Assembly (NCBI RefSeq): GCF_003664995.1
Contig: NZ_JFHL01000005.1
Span: 163,409 to 227,408 of the forward strand
DNA length: 64,000 bases
Source of the DNA: Mesotoga sp. BH458_6_3_2_1
GTDB lineage: Bacteria; Thermotogota; Thermotogae; Petrotogales; Kosmotogaceae
Direction: 5' to 3'
Below, piece after piece: positions 47,447 to 55,911 of the stretch. The stretch's first letter is position 1; each line of letters opens with the position of its first letter. The notes under the pieces are model-generated. The model did no database searches and was not told the origin of the DNA. It saw only the letters and a program-made list of their open reading frames with translations. The position numbers were made by a program, and so were the translations under genes.

Positions 47447-48506
47447 GGAAGATGTCACCGTCCTTCACAATCTCCTCCTTGCCGACTACTTTCACAAGAC
47501 CCTTCGCCTTGGCCTCCTGCATACTTCCTATTGTCATAAACTCTTCATAAGGAATGACCTCGGCCCTGATGAAGCTCCTCTCGAGATCGGTGTGTATCTT
47601 CCCTGCCGCCTCTTTGGCCGGGGTATTTTTCTTTATAGTCCAGGCCCTGACCTCATCTTCTCCTACCGTCAGGAAAGAGATCAGCCCCATGTGTTGATAT
47701 ACTACCCCGGAAAGCCTTTCAATCCCACTTTCGGAGATCCCGAGTTCTTCCATAAATAGCTCTCTATCTTCCTCAGAAAGCTCTACAAGCTCGGCTTCGA
47801 TTTTTCCGGAGAGCTCGATATGAGCGAATCCATTCTGTTCGATTCTCTGGACGAGCGCTTCGCGTTCGGGATAATTGCCTGTAGATAGTTGCTCTTCATC
47901 AATGTTTATCGCGACAATTATCGGCTTGGCAGTGAATAGGGATAGAGAGCCGAGAAGTTTCATATCCTCTTCGCTAAGCTCCAGCTGAGAAGCAAAACTG
48001 TTGTCCTCAAATCCCTTTTCGATGATATGAAGAAGCTCTGTCTCCCTCTCCTCTTCCGAAGAGAGTTTCCTCTTCTTCTTCGCCTCTTCGAGCCTTACTA
48101 GTCTGTTCTCCACCACTTCCATATCACGGACGAAAAGCTCCGTCTCTATCGTTTCAAGCTGTTTAACGGGTGTATATGCCTCTGTCGGCCACGGCACCGA
48201 GGGATCTTTGAAGGCTCTGACAACGGCAAGAACCGCCTCGGAGTTCTGAATAAACTGGAGGATTCGATTCTTTTCCTTTTGATTGGCCGAGAGATCGTAC
48301 CCGGGAATATCCGTAAATGAAACCGTCGCATATACGGTCTTCTTTGGATTGAAGATCTTTGAAAGCTCATCCACTCTTCTGTCGTGTACCTTTGCAACAG
48401 CGGTATGTGCTTCGTTTTTGTGACTTGAATGGGGTTCAACACCGGTTAGGAGGGTGAACAGTGTACTCTTTCCACTCAACGGCAGACCGAAAATACCTAT
48501 CTCCAT
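47427..48506 (-). CDS. YchF-like P-loop NTPase with TGS domain
   Basis: Obg-related ribosome-associated ATPase (359 aa). The P-loop is GLPLSGKST where canonical YchF has GLPNVGKST. The G3 motif is FTDIPGYD, the G4-position motif is AINIDEE as in YchF, there is a helical insertion (about 125-185), and a C-terminal TGS domain (AWTIKKNTPAKEAAGKIHTD to GDIFHVRANA). Deviating P-loop and G3 residues suggest a paralogous subgroup rather than the housekeeping YchF. ATG 48506 lies 8 nt after GGAGG. First gene of the tatD-polA-atp run. Confidence 0.82.
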   Translation of the reverse strand: MEIGIFGLPLSGKSTLFTLLTGVEPHSSHKNEAHTAVAKVHDRRVDELSKIFNPKKTVYATVSFTDIPGYDLSANQKEKNRILQFIQNSEAVLAVVRAFKDPSVPWPTEAYTPVKQLETIETELFVRDMEVVENRLVRLEEAKKKRKLSSEEERETELLHIIEKGFEDNSFASQLELSEEDMKLLGSLSLFTAKPIIVAINIDEEQLSTGNYPEREALVQRIEQNGFAHIELSGKIEAELVELSEEDRELFMEELGISESGIERLSGVVYQHMGLISFLTVGEDEVRAWTIKKNTPAKEAAGKIHTDLERSFIRAEVIPYEEFMTIGSMQEAKAKGLVKVVGKEEIVKDGDIFHVRANA

Positions 48507-48531
48507 AGCACCGCCTCCTCTTGACACATCT

Positions 48532-48561
48532 ATATTATCAGAATAAAGGAGGCATTGGAAA
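48532..48561 (-). promoter_or_regulatory. Putative promoter of the ychF-polA-atp run
   Basis: Minus strand TTTCCA (48556-48561), 18-bp spacer, TAATAT (48532-48537), about 26 nt before the ychF ATG. No other good promoter was seen before the atp genes. Confidence 0.4.
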
Positions 48562-48711
48562 CTGACAGAGGTTCATGTTTCTCGGTCGAAGCAGATGTTT
48601 CCGAATTCTACTTATACATGTCCGAATCAAAGTCGAACCTGAACTTCACTATCTTCATCTCGTTATCCTACTTTCTCGAATAATCTCCACGTTTCTCTCT
48701 TTCCCTCTCTC

Positions 48712-49392
48712 TCAGATCCTTCGCGTTATCTTCAAGAGAGCATTTCTGTCGAGAATCCTTATCACCTTGCCCTCCTGCCTGATAATCTTCTCTCCGGCAA
48801 ACTCGGAAAAGACCCTCGAAAGAGAGGGCCTCGCTACGCCAAGAGCGTCTGCCAACTCTTCTTTTGTTGTCTTCAATTCAAATTCGCTTCCGAGGTCGTC
48901 ACTTTGCTTCAGAAGGAAGTTGGCCAGTCTTTGATTCAGGGTGTTGAGAGATAGCATCCACACCTTTTCCGCCAGTGTAGTAAGCCTATCTCCCATATCT
49001 CTGAGCAAGTTTCTTAGGAAGACCTCATATTCTCTGCAAAGCCATAGTATTCCATCTCTCTCTATGTGCAGTACCGTACACTTATCTGTGGAAACAATAT
49101 CTACCGGTATCACATTCTTTGAGGCAAAGAGAAAACCCGAAGCGAGAATCGACGGGGCCTCCATAGTCTCTATCGTAATTACTTTCCCAGAGAAATCCTG
49201 CATCTGAGCCTTTGTATGTCCTTGAAGCAAAATCAACATTTCATCGCAGGTACTATTCTGCTCTTCGATCAATTCCCCGTCGAGAAACGAGGTAATTCTG
49301 TGATTCACATTTTTAAATATCCTCTCGAGCTCTCCCGCCTTTATTCCTTCGAAGAGACTGCATCTTCCGAGGTTGTAGATTATTGGATTCAA
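48712..49392 (-). CDS. Crp/Fnr family transcriptional regulator
   Basis: DNA-binding regulator (226 aa). N-terminal cyclic-nucleotide-binding-like beta-roll (LFEGIKAGELERIF, FLDGELIEEQNSTCDEMLILLQG), dimer helix (RLTTLAEKVWMLSLNTLNQRLANFLL), and winged helix (TTKEELADALGVARPSLSRVFSEFAGEKII) with the recognition helix RPSLSRVF. There is no N-terminal cysteine cluster as in FNR, and the cAMP-binding RSA/ExxR pattern is not evident, so the effector is unknown. TTG 49392 is set by GGAGG 6 nt upstream. It is divergent from the HAD/sugar-ABC operon, which it may control. Confidence 0.88.
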   Translation of the reverse strand: MNPIIYNLGRCSLFEGIKAGELERIFKNVNHRITSFLDGELIEEQNSTCDEMLILLQGHTKAQMQDFSGKVITIETMEAPSILASGFLFASKNVIPVDIVSTDKCTVLHIERDGILWLCREYEVFLRNLLRDMGDRLTTLAEKVWMLSLNTLNQRLANFLLKQSDDLGSEFELKTTKEELADALGVARPSLSRVFSEFAGEKIIRQEGKVIRILDRNALLKITRRI

Positions 49393-49423
49393 TATACACC
49401 TCCACTCACAGCTGCACAAAGAT

Positions 49424-49429
49424 ATTATA
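49424..49429 (-). promoter_or_regulatory. -10 element of the Crp/Fnr gene
   Basis: Minus-strand TATAAT 31 nt before the TTG start. The -35 match is weak (TCGAAT-like at 18 bp), which may indicate autoregulation. Confidence 0.45.
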
Positions 49430-49495
49430 ACCAGATAGCGAGCCTTTATTCGACTATTGCTGTATCTACAAGTCCTGGTCGTCTCGAAACTGAGC

Positions 49496-49525
49496 TTGAT
49501 TTAATAGGTCCAGAAATAGTATCAT
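49496..49525 (+). promoter_or_regulatory. Putative promoter of the HAD/sugar-ABC operon
   Basis: TTGATT (49496-49501), 18-bp spacer, TATCAT (49520-49525). It would give a leader of about 110 nt before the HAD start. Confidence 0.4.
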
Positions 49526-49641
49526 ATTAAAGTTCACTTTGATATCTTCTTTTTGGGGTTGTTGCGGATGGGAGTTCTAGCGAGTTTATCGCTTTCCTAC
49601 CCGTTCGTTGTACTCTTGTAAAGACATTTCAGGAGGTCGAC

Positions 49642-50214
49642 TTGCGACTTTTCATTTTCGATGTCGGCGGAGTAATTGCCGAAAATACAAACGTAGTCCC
49701 ATCTATCTGCAGTTTTCTGGGCATCTCGAAAGACGAGTTTCTGGACTCTGCCGAAATGGAAAACATAATTGCCTTGCAGACCGGAAGACTTACTGCTGAA
49801 GAGTTCGTCTATATGTTCTCGCGGAAACTTGGAAGACCTGTGCCGGGAAATATCTGGGAAATGTTCTTCAAACCTGAACCGATAGAAGAGACGGTCGAGG
49901 TCATAAGACAATTGCGACGGAAGCACAGGGTGATCGCTGGGACTAACACGATTGAACCTCATTTCAAGGTACACACATCACGCGGCGATTACGACATCTT
50001 TGACAAAGTCTATGCCTCACATATTATTGGGTTTGCAAAACCAGATGTTAAATTCTACAGTCATATTTTAGAGAAAGAATTCTGCATGCCCGAAGAGACT
50101 TTTTTCACGGATGATACAGCGAGAAATGTCGAAGCGGCAGCGAAAACAGGAATGAACGCGTTTCATTTTACCGAATCAGCGACTTTAAGAGAAAAACTCA
50201 GAGAGTACCTTTGA
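49642..50214 (+). CDS. HAD-like hydrolase (subfamily IA)
   Basis: Haloacid dehalogenase-superfamily protein (190 aa), probably a sugar-phosphate phosphatase given its operon. Motif I is FDVGGV (nucleophile Asp kept; the second position is Gly, not Asp), motif II GTNTIEPH (Thr), motif III the Lys in GFAKPDVKFY, and motif IV FFTDDTARN. The DxGG form resembles the YihX and epoxide-hydrolase N-domain branch. TTG 49642 has AGGAGG 6 nt upstream. It precedes the binding-protein gene by 29 nt, so the two are likely cotranscribed. Confidence 0.85.
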   Translation: MRLFIFDVGGVIAENTNVVPSICSFLGISKDEFLDSAEMENIIALQTGRLTAEEFVYMFSRKLGRPVPGNIWEMFFKPEPIEETVEVIRQLRRKHRVIAGTNTIEPHFKVHTSRGDYDIFDKVYASHIIGFAKPDVKFYSHILEKEFCMPEETFFTDDTARNVEAAAKTGMNAFHFTESATLREKLREYL

Positions 50215-50243
50215 GTTAACTTCACATCGAAAGGGGTGTTTCT

Positions 50244-51584
50244 ATGAAAAGGCTTAGCGTAATTCTTCTAGTAATGCTAATGCTAGCTGTACCGATCTCC
50301 GCACTCGGAAAGACCACAATCACCTGGTGGATCAACCCGTGGAGAATCGCACCTCCAAACTTCCCGGCAGATAAGGCTGCAACAGAGGAAGACTTCCCAA
50401 AGTGGGCTGCCGAAGAGTTCATGAGACTTCATCCAGACATTGAAGTCAAGTATGTCGTTGTTGGAAACACCGAATATTCGCAGAAAATGGCTGCGGCAAT
50501 TGCGACCGGAACTCAGCCTGACATCTTCAAAGGCCCCGTTTGGGACAACAGGTGGGTAGGAGCGGGATTGCTTGAACCGATTGACGACTATCTGACCGAA
50601 GAAGACCTTGCGGACTTCTATGAGCTCGCTATTGAAACAGGTTATGTAGATGGAAAGCATTACATCTGGCCCTGGAATCTCGGGACGAATGGGATGGGAA
50701 CCAGTATGCTTCTCTACACTCCAGACTTCGAGAAGGCCGGTGTCGACTGGCGAAAGATAGTCGAAGAGGGCTGGACGATGGAAGAGTTCGTCGAAATAGC
50801 CAAGAAGCTTACATGGGATTCCGATGGCGATGGGAAAACTGATCATTACGCAATCAGCTTTGGAGCTCAGGACACTCACAACCTTATGAACTTCATCTAT
50901 GCTCATGGCGCAAAGCTTATTACTGAAGATGAAAGCAAGGTTATCTTCAATACTCCCGAGGCAGTCGCGGGGCTTCAGTTCCTTCTAGACCTCGTCGATG
51001 TTCATAAAGTAGCTCCCAGCGGTGTAGAGGCCATGGGTGTTTATGATGTGATCGGCAACTTCCATTCTCACAGGACGAGTATTGGATTTGGTGGTCCTTA
51101 CGAGATCGGTAGAATCACACGTTACGTAAAATCCGGTCAGCTTGCAGAGGCTTTCTATCCGGTTATTGCTCCATTCCCTCATGTTGAAGGACAAAAGGGC
51201 GCCTCTTACGCATCTGCCAGCGGATTTGTCGTCTTCAAGCAGAACGACAAGGAAAAGAGAGATGCCGTAATGGAGTTTGCGAAATTCCTGACAAACAAAG
51301 AAAACACGGCACTTCTGGAAAGCCTCATCTACCTCACAGCCAGAAAGTCAGTTAATGAGTTGCTTTTCCAGAACGACGATTACCTGAATGAACAGGCTCA
51401 GACATTCGCTAGAATAATGGATGAGACTGGAATGGAGTTCTTTGGATCACAGAGCTTCCCGTGGTCAGAGATATCCAAGTTCTTCACAAGCTCCATGGAA
51501 GGAGCTTTCGGAAAGACCAAGACAGCGCAGGAGGCCCTCGATAGCTTTGTAACCGAAGCCAATCGGGCACTCTCTTACTATTGA
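50244..51584 (+). CDS. Carbohydrate ABC transporter substrate-binding protein (CUT1 family)
   Basis: Periplasmic solute-binding protein family 1 (446 aa). Signal peptide MKRLSVILLVMLMLAVPISA, then TITWWINPW, the PDIEVKYVVVGNTEYSQKMAAAIATG lobe and TQPDIFKGPVWDNRWVGAGLLEPID, typical of maltose/oligosaccharide-binding proteins. No lipobox Cys. DSDGDGKTDHYA is a calcium-loop-like insert often seen in such proteins. AAGGGGTG precedes the ATG. Two MalF/MalG-like permeases follow but no ATPase, so a shared MsmK/MalK-type ATPase elsewhere is needed. Confidence 0.93.
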   Translation: MKRLSVILLVMLMLAVPISALGKTTITWWINPWRIAPPNFPADKAATEEDFPKWAAEEFMRLHPDIEVKYVVVGNTEYSQKMAAAIATGTQPDIFKGPVWDNRWVGAGLLEPIDDYLTEEDLADFYELAIETGYVDGKHYIWPWNLGTNGMGTSMLLYTPDFEKAGVDWRKIVEEGWTMEEFVEIAKKLTWDSDGDGKTDHYAISFGAQDTHNLMNFIYAHGAKLITEDESKVIFNTPEAVAGLQFLLDLVDVHKVAPSGVEAMGVYDVIGNFHSHRTSIGFGGPYEIGRITRYVKSGQLAEAFYPVIAPFPHVEGQKGASYASASGFVVFKQNDKEKRDAVMEFAKFLTNKENTALLESLIYLTARKSVNELLFQNDDYLNEQAQTFARIMDETGMEFFGSQSFPWSEISKFFTSSMEGAFGKTKTAQEALDSFVTEANRALSYY

Positions 51585-51604
51585 TTTTGAGTAGATGAGT
51601 TGAA

Positions 51605-51642
51605 GGGAACAGCCTCTGCCCTCAGGGCCCGGGGCTGTTCCC
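51605..51642 (+). terminator. Hairpin/attenuator after the CUT1 binding protein
   Basis: A 10-bp GGGAACAGCC/GGCTGTTCCC stem with an inner GCCC/GGGC stem, followed by ATTTAAT, lies 21 nt after the binding-protein stop. The T run is short, so partial termination or 3'-end protection is likely. Confidence 0.7.
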
Positions 51643-51661
51643 ATTTAATGGGGTGATCGAT

Positions 51662-52573
51662 TTGGAGCAGATTCCAGTTAAACCAATAAAACGGAAGACT
51701 ACCTTGAACGACGTTTGGAGGGGTAGATCGGGATATCTCTTCATTCTGCCGCACTTTGCCCTCTTTGCAGTATTCTTCCTTGTGCCGGTTGGTTGGGGCA
51801 TGTACCTCAGTATGTTCAAGTACAATGTCTTTTCTCAAACATTTATCTGGTTCGACAATTACAAACGCATTTTGAGCGACTGGCTCTTTCTGAAGTCTCT
51901 TAAAAATACCTTCTTCTACACATTCGGTGTTGTTCCACTATGGCTTGGAAAGGCTTTGCTCGTAACTGTTCTAATATATCCTTTCAGAAAAGGCATCAGA
52001 ACCTTTTTCAAGGCGGCCTTTTATCTGCCCCATGTAACTTCTACGGTAATAATTTCCATGATCTGGCTGTGGGTTTTCAATCCGAACTTCGGACTACTGA
52101 ACTATTTCATGACCGTTCTCGGATTGGAACCGGTAGTATGGCTTGGAAGGTCCTTAACGGCAATGCCATCATTAATAGTGATGCAGGTTATCATGGGTGG
52201 CGGCTCGACAATAGTGCTTCTATCTGCGGCCATGGCCTCGATACCGGAGTATTATTTCGAAGCGGCAACATTAGAAGGAGCTGGCTCGTGGGCGATATTC
52301 AGGAAGATTACTGTCCCTCTGCTCAAGCCGACGATACTCTATGCTTTGGTCATGGGAACGATAGCGAATTTCCAGACCTTCTCTAACATTTACATCATGA
52401 CGAGTGGTGGACCGGAATTTTCGACGACTACTATTGCTTACTTGATCTACGAGACTGCCTTTAAGAACTATAACCTCGGCCTTGCATCTGCAATGTCGAT
52501 GGTTATGTTTGGCATCCTCGTTGTTCTCGGAATAGTCCAGTTCAAATGGCTCGGTTCAAATGTGGAGTATTGA
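51662..52573 (+). CDS. Carbohydrate ABC transporter permease (MalF-like)
   Basis: Six-helix membrane subunit (303 aa). The EAA loop reads EYYFEAATLEGAGSWAIFRKITVPLLKPT, which docks the ATPase. TTG 51662 is chosen because GGGGTGA ends 5 nt upstream; a GTG at 51653 falls inside that site. It is followed after 11 nt by the partner permease. Confidence 0.92.
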   Translation: MEQIPVKPIKRKTTLNDVWRGRSGYLFILPHFALFAVFFLVPVGWGMYLSMFKYNVFSQTFIWFDNYKRILSDWLFLKSLKNTFFYTFGVVPLWLGKALLVTVLIYPFRKGIRTFFKAAFYLPHVTSTVIISMIWLWVFNPNFGLLNYFMTVLGLEPVVWLGRSLTAMPSLIVMQVIMGGGSTIVLLSAAMASIPEYYFEAATLEGAGSWAIFRKITVPLLKPTILYALVMGTIANFQTFSNIYIMTSGGPEFSTTTIAYLIYETAFKNYNLGLASAMSMVMFGILVVLGIVQFKWLGSNVEY

Positions 52574-52584
52574 GGTGATTGACT

Positions 52585-53415
52585 GTGAAAGCGAAAACTA
52601 AGACAAATATAAAAAAGGCAATTTCGCTTGCTATTCTGGCTCTGCTCGCATCACTCGCCTTTATCCCGCTTTACTGGATGGTTGCCACCTCTTTTACGCA
52701 ACCTTCATTGACTATGAAGTTTCCGCCGGACATCATCCCGAAGAATCCTACACTTCAGAACTTCAAGGACCTCTTCGAGAGAAAGATAATTTTCAGATGG
52801 ACTCTGAACAGCTTTATAGTTGCAGGGACCGTAACTCTAGCGCAGATCTTTGTTTGCGCCATGGCAGGTTATGCTCTGGCGAAGAAGAAATTCCCCGGAA
52901 GCAAAGCGATCTTCTCTATATACATCGCATCAATGATGATCCCTACCCAGGTAACTCTTGTGCCTCTGTATATCCTGATCTCGAAGCTGGGTATGGTGGA
53001 CACTTATCAGGCACTGATCTTGCCCGCTATTGCTGCTCCCTTCGGAGTATTCCTGATGAGGCAGTTCATGGTATCCGTTCCGACAGAGATTATTGAGGCC
53101 GCCAGAATAGATGGTGCGAGTGAATTCAGAACCTTCGCGAAGATTATTGTTCCAATTTCGAAACCGGCTATGGCCGTCCTCGGAATATTCACGTTCATGG
53201 GACAGTGGAACAGCTTCCTCTGGCCACTGATTGTCACAAACACTTCGGAGATGAGAACGCTTCAGGCAGGACTCTCGCTTCTTCAGGAACAGGTGCCGAT
53301 GCAGTACTCTTATCTAATGGCAAGTGCTACGTACTCGGCTATTCCGATGATCATTGTCTTTCTTGCCTTCCAGAAGTACTTCCTGAAAGGTATTACAGTC
53401 GGAGCAATCAAATGA
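52585..53415 (+). CDS. Carbohydrate ABC transporter permease (MalG-like)
   Basis: Second membrane subunit (276 aa), with six helices and the EAA loop TEIIEAARIDGASEFRTFAKIIVPISKP. The N-terminal ISLAILALLASLAFIPLYWMVATSF and LAKKKFPGSK are standard for the MalG group. GTG 52585 follows AGGTGA by 6 nt, overlapping the stop of the first permease. Confidence 0.93.
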   Translation: MKAKTKTNIKKAISLAILALLASLAFIPLYWMVATSFTQPSLTMKFPPDIIPKNPTLQNFKDLFERKIIFRWTLNSFIVAGTVTLAQIFVCAMAGYALAKKKFPGSKAIFSIYIASMMIPTQVTLVPLYILISKLGMVDTYQALILPAIAAPFGVFLMRQFMVSVPTEIIEAARIDGASEFRTFAKIIVPISKPAMAVLGIFTFMGQWNSFLWPLIVTNTSEMRTLQAGLSLLQEQVPMQYSYLMASATYSAIPMIIVFLAFQKYFLKGITVGAIK

Positions 53416-53440
53416 GCAGCGGTAAGGGGTGTTTTCGAAG

Positions 53441-54772
53441 ATGAAGAAGACTTTTGAGCGGTACACGGTCTGTCCCGAAAATGTTTCAAAAGAGATGCAG
53501 CGATCGGACTTCTGGTGCGAGAAGATGACTGATCCAGATGATGAGTGGCTTAGTGAGGACGAGATAGACGCTTTCAACGGATCGGTTATTTCACGCGCTG
53601 AAGCAGCTGGTCACACGGCATATGCGAACAAGCTCGAAAACTTCCCCTCGAGGCTCGAATTCGATGAAGTAAGAGCGATGATCAACGATTCATTTCCCGA
53701 GTACTTTATGAAAACTCCTCTTTTGAACAATGAAGGAGAGGATGTCCCTTCGGGAATTCGTGGAGATATCGTCGACAATGCCACTGCCATCCTTAATCAG
53801 GATATGGCTCTGAAGTTCGGCATCGTGACTCGGAGGACTCATCTGAGGGCGCTGCCCACGGATTTCATTTCCTGTGATGAGTTTATCGACAATGATCGTC
53901 TCCAGTTGACTTCTGTAAGCCTCGGAACACCATTTGCTGTTCTTGCGCGTAGCAGGGACACTTCATGGCTCTTCGTTCAAACCCCAGGTTACAGGGGTTG
54001 GCTGAAGACAAGTGATTCTGCCGTTACGGAGAGCAGGCACTCTGTGCAGAACTTCTACCGCTCGAGTGACTTCCTCCTCGCAACCGGTAGCAGAGTGGAG
54101 ATTGAGCCTGACCCCTTTGAACTGAATTCTTCGGGCTTGTTTCTGCAAATGGGAGACAGACTCCCTCTCGAGGATCCCGAAGAAAGCGAGAACCTCCATG
54201 CGCAAGGGCCATTTGGTTGTTTCACAGTAAAAGTGCCGGTAAGAGAGAGGTTGGGCTCGCTGGGTTTTCGAAAAGGCCTTGTGAGAATGAGCGAAGATGT
54301 AAGAATCGGGAACATGACGCTCACCGGCAGGGAGATAGTAAATCAAGCCTTCAAGATGCTGGGCGAGCGTTACGGCTGGGGAGGTCTCTTCAACAGGAGG
54401 GACTGTTCGAGATTCGTTCAGGATATCTTTGCCAGTTTTGGTCTCGTACTTCCCCGCGACGCTTGGGCCCAGGAAACGCTGGGATCGAAGGACAGAATTC
54501 GCTTCGAAGGCGATTTGGAGGAAAGGAAGGTTCAGTTGCGGTCGCTCAAACCAGGAAATCCCCTGTATATGCCGGGCCATACGCTGATCTATCTCGGCCA
54601 GGACAAAGGGAGATTCTTCGCCATTCATGATGGGGCCGGCTACAAAGATTCGAAGGGAAAGAAGATCTCAGTCCACGGAGTTTTCGTCATGGATCTATCT
54701 GTCCGAACAATGAACAGTGATAAGAGCTATCTGGAACAGCTTACTTCCGCACTTAAGATAGATAAGGGTTAG
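53441..54772 (+). CDS. NlpC/P60 peptidase with SH3-like domains, no signal peptide
   Basis: 443-residue protein. N-terminal stabilising region (ENVSKEMQRSDFW, typical of NLPC_P60-stabil/SH3 proteins), SH3-like segments (about 130-290, RTHLRALPTDF; WLFVQTPGYRGWL), and a C-terminal NlpC/P60 domain with Cys in NRRDCSRFVQDIF (about 321) and His in MPGHTLIYLG (about 379). Such enzymes cut gamma-D-Glu-diamino acid bonds in peptidoglycan peptides, as YkfC does in the cytoplasm. No signal peptide is seen, so it is probably cytoplasmic and used in recycling. It starts 25 nt after the sugar-ABC permease, tying wall-fragment use to this importer by inference. ATG 53441 is preferred to GTG 53429. Confidence 0.83.
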   Translation: MKKTFERYTVCPENVSKEMQRSDFWCEKMTDPDDEWLSEDEIDAFNGSVISRAEAAGHTAYANKLENFPSRLEFDEVRAMINDSFPEYFMKTPLLNNEGEDVPSGIRGDIVDNATAILNQDMALKFGIVTRRTHLRALPTDFISCDEFIDNDRLQLTSVSLGTPFAVLARSRDTSWLFVQTPGYRGWLKTSDSAVTESRHSVQNFYRSSDFLLATGSRVEIEPDPFELNSSGLFLQMGDRLPLEDPEESENLHAQGPFGCFTVKVPVRERLGSLGFRKGLVRMSEDVRIGNMTLTGREIVNQAFKMLGERYGWGGLFNRRDCSRFVQDIFASFGLVLPRDAWAQETLGSKDRIRFEGDLEERKVQLRSLKPGNPLYMPGHTLIYLGQDKGRFFAIHDGAGYKDSKGKKISVHGVFVMDLSVRTMNSDKSYLEQLTSALKIDKG

Positions 54773-54776
54773 GGCT

Positions 54777-55349
54777 CTAGTAAACCAGCTTAAGGAGCAT
54801 CTTGAATTTCTCTATCTGTTTCTTGGTAATCAGCGGCGCGTTGATTGGAAAGATGTCTTCAATCTGCTCAACAACTACCGCGAGAGACCTCGCTGTATAA
54901 GAGGGGTCTTCGGTGACTTCTCTGAACCCGTTTCGCGGTAGCATCCAGTATTCCCACGGATCGGGAAGTCTCACATTCGGACTGAATGTTTCAACCTCAA
55001 AAACATACCCTAATTCGGGAAGAAGGTACAAGTCTATCACACCTTCAACTTTCTTCTGAGGAAAAATATGCCTCGTTTTGATAACCGCACTGGATGCTTT
55101 CAGCTGTTCGGCGATCTCGGTGATCTTCGCGGGATCGAGATATCTTTCTTCCTCTTCCCTAACGAGACCGCCCCCCGATTTCAGGGTCTCAAGTAGAAAA
55201 ATCTCAGATCCATCAACTCCGAGTCTTATTCTCCGTCTATCGGGATGGTCTAGATACCACTGAATAGTTAGCTGGTGTCTTTCGGCCCTTTCAATAATCT
55301 CTACAGGTAACTCTTTTCCGAAGAGGAACTTTCTCTCGATTTCAAGCAC
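54777..55349 (-). CDS. CYTH-like domain protein
   Basis: 190-residue protein starting VLEIERKFLFG, the ExExK signature of CYTH (thiamine triphosphatase/adenylate cyclase CyaB-like) tunnel enzymes that bind triphosphates. Further basic and acidic strands (RRRIRLGVDGSEIFLLETLKSG; VREEEERYL; VIKTRHIFP; EGVIDLYLLPELGYVFEVETF) follow the expected order. GTG 55349 is chosen to begin at the motif, with GGAG 10 nt upstream; GTG 55358 is an alternative. It is convergent with the NlpC gene with a 4-nt gap. Likely triphosphatase, substrate unknown. Confidence 0.75.
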   Translation of the reverse strand: MLEIERKFLFGKELPVEIIERAERHQLTIQWYLDHPDRRRIRLGVDGSEIFLLETLKSGGGLVREEEERYLDPAKITEIAEQLKASSAVIKTRHIFPQKKVEGVIDLYLLPELGYVFEVETFSPNVRLPDPWEYWMLPRNGFREVTEDPSYTARSLAVVVEQIEDIFPINAPLITKKQIEKFKMLLKLVY

Positions 55350-55458
55350 TGCCTTCACACTCCAGATACAGTGTATACGATTATTCATCCGTCATCAAGT
55401 TGCGACTTCTGCGGGACTGTGTTAGTATGTACCGAATCGAAACTAACGGAGGTAAATA

Positions 55459-55863
55459 ATGGAAGAAAGAAAAGAACTTGAAATGCATGACTGTGACGAA
55501 TGCAACGATCCAAACTGTGAACACAATCACGGAGAAGAGGCTGAATTCGACAGTTTTACAGTTACCGACGAAGACGGATCAGAGCATCACTTCAACGTCA
55601 TCGCCGAATTTGAGAACGAAGGCAAACTCTACTGGGTTGTCGAAGAGTTTTTCGAAGACGAAGAGGATATCTCTGAAGAAGACGAAGAAGATTCTTCTGA
55701 TGAAGACGAAGAGGAAGGCTACATCGTATTCAGAGTTGAACATGGCGAGGATGAAAATCCCTTCCTCTATTCAGTTGAAGATGAGGAGTTTGAAGATGTT
55801 AGTAAGGCCTGGAGCAAACTCGTAGAAGAGATTTTGACAGAGGAAGATGTTGAAGAAGAATAG
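55459..55863 (+). CDS. Acidic DUF1292-like protein with N-terminal Cys/His cluster
   Basis: 134 residues, very acidic, with a run of Asp/Glu at about 68-92. The two halves FTVTDEDGSEHHFNVIAEF and YIVFRVEHGEDENPFLYSVEDEEFEDV match the DUF1292 pattern of short beta strands. Preceding them is CDECNDPNCEHNHG, with three Cys and two His that could bind a metal ion; this is not a usual part of DUF1292. GGAGG lies 7 nt before the ATG, and a good terminator follows. Monocistronic. Function unknown. Confidence 0.85.
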   Translation: MEERKELEMHDCDECNDPNCEHNHGEEAEFDSFTVTDEDGSEHHFNVIAEFENEGKLYWVVEEFFEDEEDISEEDEEDSSDEDEEEGYIVFRVEHGEDENPFLYSVEDEEFEDVSKAWSKLVEEILTEEDVEEE

Positions 55864-55884
55864 GGGACCGCGGGTCCCCTTTTT
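55863..55884 (+). terminator. Terminator of the DUF1292-like gene
   Basis: GGGGACC/GGTCCCC stem, GCG loop and five T. The stem overlaps the last base of the stop codon. Confidence 0.9.
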
Positions 55885-55886
55885 GT

Positions 55887-55892
55887 TATAAT
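55887..55892 (+). promoter_or_regulatory. -10 element upstream of the nucleosidase-like gene
   Basis: TATAAT 19 nt before the ATG, directly after the terminator. The -35 position falls in the terminator stem and does not match. A start near 55899 would give a leader of about 13 nt with GGAGG. Confidence 0.45.
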
Positions 55893-55911
55893 CCTCTATG
55901 GAGGTGTTGAC

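Noticed and set aside
48614..48664. 16-codon frame after the Crp/Fnr gene (MKIVKFRFDFDSDMYK)
   Set aside because: It has a weak AGGA-like site and a plausible look, but it is too short to separate from chance without conservation data.
55478..55825. Plus-strand frame overlapping the acidic DUF1292-like gene
   Set aside because: It is the +1 frame of a GAA/GAC-rich sequence, giving a Lys/Thr/Ser-rich shadow; the other frame has the good ribosome site and family features.
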